Below are positions 25,550 to 33,554 of a stretch of DNA of 64,000 nucleotides, in pieces. The translations under genes and the position numbers were made by a program. Within the stretch, counting starts at the first letter, position 1. The number at the start of each line of letters is the position of its first letter. A model generated the notes under the pieces. That model worked only from the letters and a program-made list of their open reading frames with translations. It did not search any database and was not told where the DNA came from. This stretch comes from JALYUM01 sp036688685 (lineage in GTDB: Bacteria > Pseudomonadota > Gammaproteobacteria > Burkholderiales > Burkholderiaceae_D): positions 241,786-305,785 of the forward strand of contig NZ_JAQQPS010000006.1 in the NCBI RefSeq assembly GCF_036688685.1. The letters are read 5' to 3'.

Positions 25550-27364
25550 TTATCGGGAGCGGCTGCGGCTATCTGGCCGTCTCGCAGCACCCTGCTCGCG
25601 TTGTTTATCCAACTGGTCTCGGCTCTTCTGGTGAAGGTCAGCCAGATATTGCTTCACTGCCGGCGCCACCTGTCCAGTGGCGTTATGCAGTAACGCAAAA
25701 GGTTGTCGACCTGTCGCGTTGGCTTCGGCTTGCTGATTGGTGAATCCGGCGAGACGGCCGTACTGCGCGGCCTCGCCAAAACCATGCATCAGGCGCGCCA
25801 GCAGCACATCACGCAGCGCTGGCGATAACGGCTGATCGGCCAACTTCATCCACGCGTCAAACTGTCCGGTGCGGGTTTCGACTATGACCGCCGGTGCCAG
25901 GCCCCGGCTGCGTAACTTGTTCAAACCATCAGCATCAAGCGATGCAATCAGGCGCAGTTCAGTACCGCCAAGCGGACGGACGAGGATGTCGCCACCGCGG
26001 GCGTTCAGTCGTTTCAACCACTGCACGCCAGCCATCAATTCGGCGGCGCTCCATTCCCGCTTCGTTTGCTGGCCCGTCTTGGCATGGGTGATGACGACTT
26101 CGTATCGTTCCGCGCCCATCGCCGCTATCTGCCTCTGGACGGCTTCGCGGGTGCGATCTCGGGGCGCAGTATGTCCACCACTTCCTTGGCGTCCAGGTGG
26201 TTCTGCACCGTGGGTGGCGCCAGCCAGAGCCAGAATGCGCTCACGAGCAGCGCCGTCATCAACCCGGTCGTTACCGCTAACGTGTACTGGCGCCATTCCG
26301 TTTGTCGGGTCGCTGCTTCCAGGTTCTGCGCTACCTGCTGCGCTTCTGACGACGCCTTGCTCCAGGCGCTCGATGCCGTTTCGATCTGCATCCTCAGTTG
26401 GTCGCCCTGCTCCCTGCCTTGCCGCGCCATCACCGACATCGTCTCGCGTGTTTCGTCCGTCAGCGCCGCCATTGCCTGTGCCAGAGGTTCCAGCATCGAC
26501 GCCAACTGGTCCGCGCTGGCTATTTTCGCTGTCCGTAAGGTTTCGATCCCCTGCCCCAACTCGCTCAAGCGCGCTGCGTTCGATGCAGCGGCCAACTGCT
26601 TCATAGTCTCGCTCTTTGACATAGCTCACTCCATGTTTGGCTAATCCAACCGGGCTGTATCGCTTGCCCAGGTCACTTCCTTTCATCATCACGCCGTCGA
26701 GTCGGTAGGACAGACCAGACATCTTTGTGCCGTCAAGCTGCGTCACCGGCACCAGGTCCACACCCGCCGCGTTTAAGCGTTCGGCGTAAAGTGTGAAGGT
26801 GTCGCAGTCACTTGCCGCCGCATCGCAAAGCTGCTGGAGTTGCTGGCGGGTAGATGGCTTCCCGGTGCGAAGCCCTTCTTCGATCTCGCCTTTTGTCGCG
26901 GCGCGGCGCTCGGTTTTCGTCGAGCTTTCAATCTGGCGTAATCCGAGGTCACGTTCAAGTGCGCGCATCAAAAATTCCTGGCGGCGGTAATCGTGGCTGT
27001 CGCTGGTGACCTTGCCATCGAACTGGATGCGGTTGATGACCATGTGAATGTGTTCGTGTTCGGTGTCAGTGTGGCGAGACATGACGTACTGGTTTTGGTT
27101 CAGGCCCATACCGTTTATATAGTATTGACCAATTTTTACCCATTGGGCGTCGGTCAGGTGTTCGCCTGGGGATGCTGCCAGCGACACGTGCAATACCGCT
27201 TTGCCAAGGTTGGGTCGCAGCTTGCGGATCTCGCCAAATTCGGCGGCCAGTTCGCGCGGTCCGCGGCCGTCCATATTGGTGTCGATGATACGGCCCTGCT
27301 CTTTCTTAAGGTCGTATTCGAGGGCGCCGCGGAAGCCTTTTCCTTTGATGGCTTTAGCGATCAT
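25550..27364 (-). CDS. Relaxase (MobP/VirD2 type) fused to RepB-primase-like domain
   Basis: 604 residues from the ATG at 27364 (GAAGG 8 bp upstream; overlaps mobC by 11 bp). The relaxase domain (about 1-240) has a Tyr candidate at 17 and the metal-binding His cluster H98...H103, H105, H107 in HTDTEHEHIH. Residues about 248-414 are low-complexity Gly/Ala/Arg/Asp, exactly the part covered by a gene in another frame. Residues about 415-560 resemble the RepB-type primase of IncQ plasmids (VQWLKRLNARGGDILVRPL, GLAPAVIVET and YGRLAGFTNQQ), although the usual double-Asp catalytic strand looks altered (LIASLDADG). It would nick oriT and pilot the strand; priming activity is uncertain. Confidence 0.9.
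   Translation of the reverse strand: MIAKAIKGKGFRGALEYDLKKEQGRIIDTNMDGRGPRELAAEFGEIRKLRPNLGKAVLHVSLAASPGEHLTDAQWVKIGQYYINGMGLNQNQYVMSRHTDTEHEHIHMVINRIQFDGKVTSDSHDYRRQEFLMRALERDLGLRQIESSTKTERRAATKGEIEEGLRTGKPSTRQQLQQLCDAAASDCDTFTLYAERLNAAGVDLVPVTQLDGTKMSGLSYRLDGVMMKGSDLGKRYSPVGLAKHGVSYVKERDYEAVGRCIERSALERVGAGDRNLTDSENSQRGPVGVDAGTSGTGNGGADGRNTRDDVGDGAARQGAGRPTEDADRNGIERLEQGVVRSAAGSAEPGSSDPTNGMAPVHVSGNDRVDDGAARERILALAGATHGAEPPGRQGSGGHTAPRDRTREAVQRQIAAMGAERYEVVITHAKTGQQTKREWSAAELMAGVQWLKRLNARGGDILVRPLGGTELRLIASLDADGLNKLRSRGLAPAVIVETRTGQFDAWMKLADQPLSPALRDVLLARLMHGFGEAAQYGRLAGFTNQQAEANATGRQPFALLHNATGQVAPAVKQYLADLHQKSRDQLDKQREQGAARRPDSRSRSR
26125..26622 (-). CDS. MobB-like membrane protein nested out of frame in the relaxase gene
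   Basis: 165 residues, MSKSETMKQLAAASNAARL at the start, entirely inside the relaxase gene in a different frame. GGAG lies about 8 bp before the ATG. It is predicted mainly helical/coiled coil at about 1-110, with one membrane segment at about 113-135 (TTGLMTALLVSAFWLWL) and a short polar tail. In RSF1010 and ColE1 a mobB/mbeB gene overlaps the relaxase gene in the same way; those proteins help the relaxosome dock to the membrane. The relaxase stretch it overlaps is low complexity, as expected if the nested frame is the one under selection. Confidence 0.72.
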   Translation of the reverse strand: MSKSETMKQLAAASNAARLSELGQGIETLRTAKIASADQLASMLEPLAQAMAALTDETRETMSVMARQGREQGDQLRMQIETASSAWSKASSEAQQVAQNLEAATRQTEWRQYTLAVTTGLMTALLVSAFWLWLAPPTVQNHLDAKEVVDILRPEIAPAKPSRGR

Positions 27365-27746
27365 TGTCGTGTCCTTCGATGCCAAGGAGTGCGAGACGCA
27401 GGCGGCGGGTTTCGGTTGCCACGCGTTTTAATAAGCCATCGTCGACTGTTACGCGGTCACCTTCATTGGCCAGGCGCGCGAGCTGGTTCAGGTTGGCCGA
27501 GAGGCGGGCCAGTTCGGCGTATTGCTCGCGGTTGATGGGGGCGACTGGGGGTGGTGGCAGGTTGCGGGTTAATGCCGCTTCGCGCAGCCATTGGGCGGGG
27601 GGCATGTGCATCATTGCCGCCTTGGTTCGCAGGGCGGCGTATTCGGTGGCGGAGACGCGCACGCCGATGGTTTCGTTACGGCGTAACGCGGGATCGCCTT
27701 TTGGGCGGCCGCCGGTTGATCTGCGTTTTAGATTGTCGGTAGGCAT
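27354..27746 (-). CDS. mobC: MobC-like relaxosome accessory protein
   Basis: 130 residues. The N-terminal basic stretch (KRRSTGGRPKGDPALRR) leads into a ribbon-helix-helix-like region (ETIGVRVSATEYAALRTKA), then PPAQWLREAAL and the asparagine/leucine helix ELARLSANLNQLARLAN, typical of MobC proteins that help melt oriT for the relaxase. It overlaps the relaxase start by 11 bp, so the two are translated together. Its promoter and the oriT should lie upstream, beyond 27747. Confidence 0.88.
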   Translation of the reverse strand: MPTDNLKRRSTGGRPKGDPALRRNETIGVRVSATEYAALRTKAAMMHMPPAQWLREAALTRNLPPPPVAPINREQYAELARLSANLNQLARLANEGDRVTVDDGLLKRVATETRRLRLALLGIEGHDNDR

Positions 27747-27803
27747 GCGCTGGCTGCAGGCTGTGCTGGGTTGGTGACGAGCGGAGCGAGATGGCCCCGC
27801 AGG

Positions 27804-27838
27804 GCAAGCCGTTTGAGCGAAGCGAAAACATGGCTTGC
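27804..27838. other. Inverted repeat, candidate oriT region
   Basis: GCAAGCC and GGCTTGC flank 21 bp, 58 bp upstream of mobC. An inverted repeat just before mobC is where the oriT of related mobilizable elements lies; the nick site itself is not recognisable to me. Confidence 0.3.
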
Positions 27839-28580
27839 TCCGAATCGGCGACTATCCGCTTACCAATTTATGCACCTTGCACCTACTTACGCTGCGCGCG
27901 CTCAAACCTCGGATTAAATTGCAGCTGAGCAAAAAACTGCCCATCCAATACCTGGAATTGGACTGAATCCGCTAACGTCCACGTACGTCCTAGCTCATCC
28001 GAAGTTGGCCCGCGGAGGTACCTCAGGCGAACTGGGCCGCGTCTAGTTTCCGTTGCTACTGCCAAACAATTATGTCGCATCCCCGCAACTGAACCTAGCA
28101 AACCAAAAGAGAAATTACGGAGGCTATGCAACCGCCGCAGCTCTCAAGCGCAGTGCGCCAGGTGAGAGTGGTGCGCCTACGCTGAACGGTAAAAATAAAC
28201 CAAGCCCATAGATGGTCTTCCGAGGGCCTCGCTATCACGATGTTGTGGCCTTATTCAAGAGGGCCTTCTTTGCTCCGTTCCTAAAAATCAAAGTACTTGG
28301 TGGGTTACAGCACTATTTCTAAACAAATGAAGCCCGCTCGGGCTGTCGGCACTCGTCACGTCTCGATGGTGGCTTAAAAAAACACGCCGTTAGCGGAGAG
28401 TTCAGAGTCCATTGCCATAATTTTCAACTTTACCAATAATCGAGAAAAATATTTCGAACGAACATATCGATAATCCGTGTTAATCTTTACAGCATGAACC
28501 AAATAAGAAGACTTACGCTGTCCGTGTAATTATGCCGATGGCATATTATTGCAAAATAGAAACCTTTGTGAGGGTAATGA
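27839..28580. other. Long non-coding stretch before the defence cargo
   Basis: 742 bp between the oriT candidate and the SIR2-like gene. Open frames here are short, start with rare codons and lack ribosome-binding sites, so I call none. Base composition changes from mixed to strongly AT-rich after about 28400, marking the start of the cargo; its promoter must lie in that AT-rich part. Confidence 0.5.
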
Positions 28581-29777
28581 ATGCAAGATTTTGACGTTAT
28601 TAGAGAGGCACGAGAATTAAAGACTCAGCTATCTTACTCGAAGAATATCGGTTTCTTTATGGGTGCTGGGAGTTCTTGTGCGCTGGGATTGCCAAATATA
28701 GCGCAGCTAACAGGAAAGATAGAGCAAGAGCTGACAGAACCCTTACTTGGTCTTTTTAAACGAGTGAAAAAAGATCTTGAAATTAAGTATCCAAGTGAAA
28801 AAATTAGTATTGAGGATATATTAAATCAAACACGTCGCATTCGCGAGATAACTGCAGAGCGAGAAGATAGTAACTTTGATGGAATTACTGGCATCGAATC
28901 TAGGCAGCTTGATGTGCAAATCTGTCGGATTATCTACAATATACTCACTGATGCGGAAGCAATAGCTGATTTGACGGTACCAAAGCGCTTTCTATCATGG
29001 CTAAGCATGCAAAATCGTGAACAATCGAAAGAAATATTTACTACCAACTATGATTTATTAATTGAGCGATCGCTGGAGTCAATACGTGTTCCGTATTTTG
29101 ATGGGTTCGTAGGATCATACGAACCCTTTTTTTGGCAGGAAAGCGTCGAACGTTTTGTACGAAAAGCGGATCTAACCGAAAACTGGATAAGACTTTGGAA
29201 GATCCACGGCTCTCTGAGTTGGTTTTGGAAAAAGAGTTCGTCTGGTTCTCACAAAGTGGTTAGGCTAGGAAAAATAGAAAAAATAGAGGAAGAGAAAAGC
29301 GAGATAGTGATTTATCCGTCCAAGGATAAATATGATTCGTCTCGCCGCCAGCCATTTTTAGTGTACTTTGATCGTTTGCGAAATTATCTTCTCTCTGGCG
29401 AGTTGCTATTTATATTTACCGGGTATTCGTTCCTCGACCAGCATATAAATGAAATTATATTTAATTGCTTACGCCAAAATAACAGATTAAGCATAATCGT
29501 CTTCTTTTATGCAGATTATGAAGTTGAACGACTACATCAAATAGCAAGCGGATATCTTAACTTAACGGCATTCGGCCCGACAAAAGCAATAGTAAATGGT
29601 GTACTTGGCAAGCTAAACTTTGTCGAGGCGAACTTAAAATTAAAAGAAAATACCAATACGTATTGGGATAATGAAAATGGAAAGATGCTTCTGGGGGACT
29701 TTAACCATCTAGTAAATTTCCTTGTTGAAAACTCTGGTCGCAGCGGTGAAATCGAGGTTGCAGTCAATGAAAACTGA
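28581..29777 (+). CDS. SIR2-family protein of a SIR2-HerA defence pair
   Basis: 398 residues. SIR2-fold NAD-binding motifs are all visible: GAGSS at about 30, TTNYD with Asn156 and Asp158, and KIHGS with catalytic His209; GYSFLD near 290 completes the Rossmann core. In defence systems this fold cleaves NAD+ to stop phage growth. The C-terminal part (about 310-398) is unassigned. GAGGG lies 7 bp before the ATG. It overlaps the HerA-like gene by 11 bp, so the two are co-translated. Very AT-rich codon use compared with the host. SIR2 with HerA is a known anti-phage combination in which the ATPase assembles with SIR2. Confidence 0.9.
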   Translation: MQDFDVIREARELKTQLSYSKNIGFFMGAGSSCALGLPNIAQLTGKIEQELTEPLLGLFKRVKKDLEIKYPSEKISIEDILNQTRRIREITAEREDSNFDGITGIESRQLDVQICRIIYNILTDAEAIADLTVPKRFLSWLSMQNREQSKEIFTTNYDLLIERSLESIRVPYFDGFVGSYEPFFWQESVERFVRKADLTENWIRLWKIHGSLSWFWKKSSSGSHKVVRLGKIEKIEEEKSEIVIYPSKDKYDSSRRQPFLVYFDRLRNYLLSGELLFIFTGYSFLDQHINEIIFNCLRQNNRLSIIVFFYADYEVERLHQIASGYLNLTAFGPTKAIVNGVLGKLNFVEANLKLKENTNTYWDNENGKMLLGDFNHLVNFLVENSGRSGEIEVAVNEN

Positions 29778-31524
29778 TTCTACCTATCTAGGTCAAGTTA
29801 TTCGTGTCGATTCTAACATTGTAGAGGTCGAACTTTCTAGCGAAATACCTTCGGCGGCGCCAATCATAAAAGGACGAATTTATAAGATCGGACAAATTGG
29901 AACGTTTGTTAAAATGCCAATGGGGAATATAACTATTTACGGTATAGTCGCAGCTGTGAGTGATCGCCCAGGTAGTGAGATAGTACAGATAGAAAAATCG
30001 GCGTCGAGGTACCTATCCGTGCAACTTATCGGCGAAAAAGTAGGTGACAACGAATTTGAGAAAGGAGTTGGCACTTACCCTACAATAAATGATGAAGTTC
30101 ACCTGGTCATCGAAGCCGATTTATTAGATATATATGGCGTAAGTGATACTGGATCTATAGAAATCGGAAAACATTCATCTTCCGAAAATTTGGGTGTCTA
30201 TGTCGACACTCACAATTTGGTTCTTCGCCACTGTGGGATATTAGGTTCCACTGGAAGTGGAAAATCGAATACGACGGTTAGTATTCTGAAGTCAATTTTG
30301 AACGGGTATGCCGGATCGCGAGTGATATTAGTCGATCCTCACGGCGAATATGCGACGGCATTTCCCGATGCAAAGGTTTTGAGAATTTCAGATGCGGCAT
30401 CCCCGCTTGTCATTCCGTTCTGGTTAATGACATTTGAGGAACTTGCTTTCTTCCTTGTTGGCGCGGACAGCCGTGATGAACAAAAAGTAGAGTATCGGAT
30501 GCTTAGAGACCTAGTGACAAATTTAAAAAAAGAAAACCTCAATCTAAAGTCTGGGATTGTTAACAGCGATTACGTCACTGCTGATTCGCCTATTCCTTTC
30601 TCAGCGCGCAGGTTGTGGTTTGAGATGAACTGGAGATTGAATGCCACTTTTTCCACTGCCGCAAAAGATGAGCAAAATGACGTAACGGCCGAAATGATCT
30701 CAGAAGGCAGTTGTGAAGAATTAATCGCTGCAAGCTTTACACCGTACGCAATGAACAACGCAGCACCCTATAAATCTAAGCATATCGAATTTTTTTCGTA
30801 TGAACGGAAGATTTTGTCTCGTCTACGCGACTCAAGGTTTGATTTTTTATTTGACCCAGGAGAATATAAAACCGCCGAATCTGGTAAGGATTTGCACGAT
30901 TTACTTACTGATTGGATTGGAAGCCAAAATAAATTAGCAATCTTAGATTTAAGCGGCGTCCCTTTTGAAGTTTTGGATATTACCATAGGGCTTATCACGC
31001 GTTTTGTTTATGACAGTATGTTTTGGGGTAGGAACGAACCCTACACTGGAAAAAAACGACCTTTACTGTTAGCGTTTGAAGAAGCGCACACCTATCTTGG
31101 CAAGGATGACAGAAGTTCCTACTCCAAGGCGGCAGTCGAACGAATATTTAAGGAGGGCCGAAAGTTCGGTGTAGGGGCATTGGTGATATCACAAAGGCCA
31201 TCTGAACTATCTGAGACGATCCTAGCTCAAATCGGTACTTTTATAGCTCTCCGACTTACAAATTCGAGCGATCAGTCGATTGTAAAGTCTGCGGCACCAG
31301 ATAATCTCAGTAGCCTGATGGATCTACTTCCTTCGCTACGAATTGGCGAAGCGGTTATTTCAGGTGAGGCCATTAAGATTCCTTCTCGTGTAAGGTTAAA
31401 GTTGAATAATCCACGTCCAACAAGCGAGGATCCGAAGTTAGTGGCATGCTGGAGTCAGACACACGCACCGAGCCTAGAAAACTATAAATTAGTAGTGACT
31501 AGAATTCGTGAACAGAAATTATAA
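29767..31524 (+). CDS. HerA-like ATPase of a SIR2-HerA defence pair
   Basis: 585 residues from the ATG at 29767, inside the end of the SIR2-like gene. An N-terminal HAS-barrel-like beta domain (about 1-95: GQVIRVDSNIVEVELSS, KIGQIGTFVKMP) is followed by the hexameric FtsK/HerA ATPase core: Walker A GSTGSGKS at 160-167, Walker B LLLAFEEAH with Glu438/Glu439, and the sensor/arginine region SQRPSEL at about 475. HerA-type proteins translocate or unwind DNA as hexamers; in the SIR2-HerA pairs the ring binds the NADase. KTSC gene follows after 9 bp. Confidence 0.92.
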   Translation: MKTDSTYLGQVIRVDSNIVEVELSSEIPSAAPIIKGRIYKIGQIGTFVKMPMGNITIYGIVAAVSDRPGSEIVQIEKSASRYLSVQLIGEKVGDNEFEKGVGTYPTINDEVHLVIEADLLDIYGVSDTGSIEIGKHSSSENLGVYVDTHNLVLRHCGILGSTGSGKSNTTVSILKSILNGYAGSRVILVDPHGEYATAFPDAKVLRISDAASPLVIPFWLMTFEELAFFLVGADSRDEQKVEYRMLRDLVTNLKKENLNLKSGIVNSDYVTADSPIPFSARRLWFEMNWRLNATFSTAAKDEQNDVTAEMISEGSCEELIAASFTPYAMNNAAPYKSKHIEFFSYERKILSRLRDSRFDFLFDPGEYKTAESGKDLHDLLTDWIGSQNKLAILDLSGVPFEVLDITIGLITRFVYDSMFWGRNEPYTGKKRPLLLAFEEAHTYLGKDDRSSYSKAAVERIFKEGRKFGVGALVISQRPSELSETILAQIGTFIALRLTNSSDQSIVKSAAPDNLSSLMDLLPSLRIGEAVISGEAIKIPSRVRLKLNNPRPTSEDPKLVACWSQTHAPSLENYKLVVTRIREQKL

Positions 31525-31533
31525 AGGATTAAT

Positions 31534-31746
31534 ATGGAACGTAGGAGCGTTACGTCATCAAATATTGCAAGCATTGGATATGACTTACAAAATTCGACCC
31601 TCGAAATCGAATTCAAATCGGGAGCGGTATGGCAATATATGAATTTTCCGGAATTTTTTTGGAGTGAATTCGACAGTTGCGAATCGCATGGAAAATATTT
31701 CCATGCGAATATAAAAAATCAGTACCCTGAAAGTCGAGTTGGATAA
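31534..31746 (+). CDS. KTSC-domain protein in the SIR2-HerA operon
   Basis: 70 residues, essentially one KTSC domain: SSNIASIGYD, STLEIEFKSGAVWQYMNFP, and SHGKYFHANIKNQYP at the end. This small beta-rich domain occurs alone or at the end of some lysyl-tRNA synthetases and is thought to bind nucleic acid; its role is unproven. AAAGGA lies 8 bp before the ATG and the gap to herA is 9 bp, so it is a third cistron of the operon. Possible roles are phage-nucleic-acid sensing or control of the NADase; both are inference. Confidence 0.85.
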   Translation: MERRSVTSSNIASIGYDLQNSTLEIEFKSGAVWQYMNFPEFFWSEFDSCESHGKYFHANIKNQYPESRVG

Positions 31747-31898
31747 ATATTGAGTACCTAAAATAATCAAGGAAGAGGTTGCTGCAGGAAAATTTTTAAA
31801 TAGCTCCACCCAACAATTCCCGCCGTCAAGAAGTTAGGGCAAATTCATAGAATCAGACGGTAGCGGACTTCATTGATAGCAGTATATCAGGAGAAGAT

Positions 31899-32618
31899 TT
31901 GAACGATCGAGAACGATTTGAATTTTATGAAAAATTATATTTTCACGAATTAGAAGCCCGTGAGCAAATGCATACACGGGTTCAGATTCCGATAACATTA
32001 ATTACAGCAACCATCGGTGCCCTTGGCTTTATGGGTCAAAACATTGACCGAGATTTATCCAGTTTATGGGTGACCTCTTTCTACATTTTATTTTTTATTG
32101 CTGCCATTTTCATAATAACGAGCGGATATTTTTGCGGAAGATCTGCATGGGGTTATTTCTATAGCAAAACCGCATTAGCAAAAACGTGGGATGATTATCA
32201 CCGGGAATGTGTTGTGACATATGAAGGCGAACCAGTTGCAGACCAGGAAAATCTTGTTCATAGTGCAATAAAAAACAGCGTTCAGGAAAGGTATATTGAA
32301 TGCGCGACAACAAATTCCGAGATAAACGAAAAAAGGTCGTACTATTATAGCAACACCATATACTGGTTATTTTTTGCCGTAGGTGCGACATCTCTTGCTT
32401 TTATTTTCTATTTCCTTGGATCACTTGACAAGTCGTTGCATAGTAAACCATCAGAGATTAAAATCCTGTCATCCATTCCGTTGAAAGGAGAAACTATGAA
32501 TCAGCCATCGGTGACCTCACCACCTCCTGCGCCACCGGCGCCGCCTGTGAGAGTAGTTCGTGACGCTCCTATAACCCACAAACAACCGCCTCCGCCACCT
32601 CCTCAACATGGCCACTAA
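31899..32618 (+). CDS. Three-segment membrane protein with proline-rich tail
   Basis: 239 residues starting with TTG at 31899, with AGGAG 8 bp upstream. Membrane segments at about 28-48, 56-79 and 152-174 surround a polar loop (80-150); the end (about 205-239) is proline-rich with PPPAPPAPP and PPPPPP. The N-terminal pattern RFEFYEKLYFHELEAREQ recalls a widespread family of uncharacterised bacterial membrane proteins. It lies 152 bp after the KTSC gene on the same strand and is as AT-rich, so it may belong to the same cargo. An in-frame ATG at 32496 has its own AAAGGAG and could yield a 40-residue proline-rich peptide. Confidence 0.72.
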   Translation: MNDRERFEFYEKLYFHELEAREQMHTRVQIPITLITATIGALGFMGQNIDRDLSSLWVTSFYILFFIAAIFIITSGYFCGRSAWGYFYSKTALAKTWDDYHRECVVTYEGEPVADQENLVHSAIKNSVQERYIECATTNSEINEKRSYYYSNTIYWLFFAVGATSLAFIFYFLGSLDKSLHSKPSEIKILSSIPLKGETMNQPSVTSPPPAPPAPPVRVVRDAPITHKQPPPPPPQHGH

Positions 32619-32706
32619 CCCAACACGCCCGCCACCGCCTCCGCCGCCACCAGCGCCTCCATCTAGGTCAGTGAAAACGGAGATTCCCCCGGTGAAACAT
32701 AAGTAA
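32608..32706 (+). CDS. Very small proline-rich open frame overlapping the membrane protein
   Basis: 32 residues (MATNPTRPPPPPPPPAPPS then a charged end finishing VKHK), overlapping the previous gene by 11 bp in another frame. Its layout (poly-Pro, APP, basic stretch ending HK) mirrors the tail of the membrane protein, which suggests a tandem repeat of the tail put out of frame. It may be a frameshifted continuation rather than a gene. Confidence 0.3.
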   Translation: MATNPTRPPPPPPPPAPPSRSVKTEIPPVKHK

Positions 32707-33355
32707 AATTCGTTGCTAAACTTAAATAGCGGTTAGATAGGAATGTTCTGTTGGCAATGAATTTGTCGCTACGCCAAATGGAGAGACAGGGCATTAGGAA
32801 GGAGTCGGTGGGCAAAAATTGCACAGGCCCTTGCATTCTATTCCGACTAGCCTGCGGGCCTCGCGCACTGCATGATAGTCGGAATTCTTTCTGTCTAGGG
32901 CCAAACAGGAAATTGCCGTTAATTGCCCTGCTTGCTCGATACTTTGCTCGTCGCTTCGTTGCTGTCATTACCATCGCTATCTCCTTGAACGTCGTTTTAA
33001 TCATCGTCTGAGTTCCTGTTACAGCGTAACGTAGGACGAGCGTGGATAATTTAAGGTGCATCCTGGGATTGTTGCATTAGGCGCGGCTCCGCCTAAGCCA
33101 TGGATACACCTGTCTTTCAGCAAGCTCGTCGGATAATACATACACATGAGTTCGCCAGGTCGACAAAAATATTCCGGGAACTAGCGTTGGGAATTCGCTT
33201 CCAATTTGTTAGAGTTAATCAATTTTCATTGATTTGTTACGCCGTAACGCGCACTTTTTAGCCGATCTCTACTGATATCAATAGTAGAGCCAATTTCTGT
33301 TAACTGAGCAGCTAGAACCCAGCACCCATGCGGCTTCCAGCTGTTCCGAATCGTT
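32707..33355. other. Non-coding right end of the mobile element
   Basis: 649 bp with short opposing open frames that lack ribosome-binding sites or recognisable features. AT-rich around 33200-33300. No gene called. Confidence 0.5.
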
Positions 33356-33377
33356 CACCTATCCCACCAAGAATTCA
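33356..33377. repeat. attR of the integrated element
   Basis: Repeats the tRNA-Met 3' end and following bases of attL with a single-base deletion. Only the last part of the tRNA is present, so no functional tRNA is rebuilt here. A terminator hairpin follows at the same distance as after the real tRNA. Confidence 0.75.
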
Positions 33378-33390
33378 GCAGTACCGAAAG

Positions 33391-33426
33391 AGCCGCAGCC
33401 CTCACCAAGAGTGCTGCGGCTTTTTT
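33391..33426 (+). terminator. Rho-independent terminator after attR
   Basis: Stem AGCCGCAGC / GCTGCGGCT with a T-run. Probably the original terminator of tRNA-Met, moved away by the insertion; the terminator next to the tRNA would then have come with the element. Confidence 0.75.
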
Positions 33427-33554
33427 GCATTGAACTGCAGCCATACTTCCACGGCGCACCGAAGTTGACAATCAGATAGTGTTTTTCCGAACTGCAAGGG
33501 TATGATGAATTTGTCGCGGCGCACGTGGACGACGCTCCGAGCGAGATCCTGCTG

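Larger units (their letters stand above)
23609..33377. mobile_element. Integrative mobilizable element at tRNA-Met
   Basis: A segment of about 9.8 kb is bounded by direct repeats of the tRNA 3' end. Contents in order: P4-type integrase, small hypothetical, relaxase with nested mobB-like gene, mobC, a long non-coding stretch with an oriT candidate, SIR2-like gene, HerA-like ATPase, KTSC protein, and a membrane protein. Mobilization genes without any mating-pair apparatus mean it would need a helper conjugative system. The integration/mobilization half is GC-rich; the cargo half (28.4-33 kb) is clearly AT-rich with non-host codon use, so the cargo probably had a separate origin. Confidence 0.8.

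Noticed and set aside
27883..28131. 82-codon minus-strand frame between mobC and the SIR2-like gene
   Set aside because: It begins with TTG, has no ribosome-binding site and no recognisable pattern; more likely chance or decayed sequence.
32663..33061. Opposing frames of 132 and 86 codons at the right end of the mobile element
   Set aside because: They overlap each other, lack ribosome-binding sites and read like random translation.
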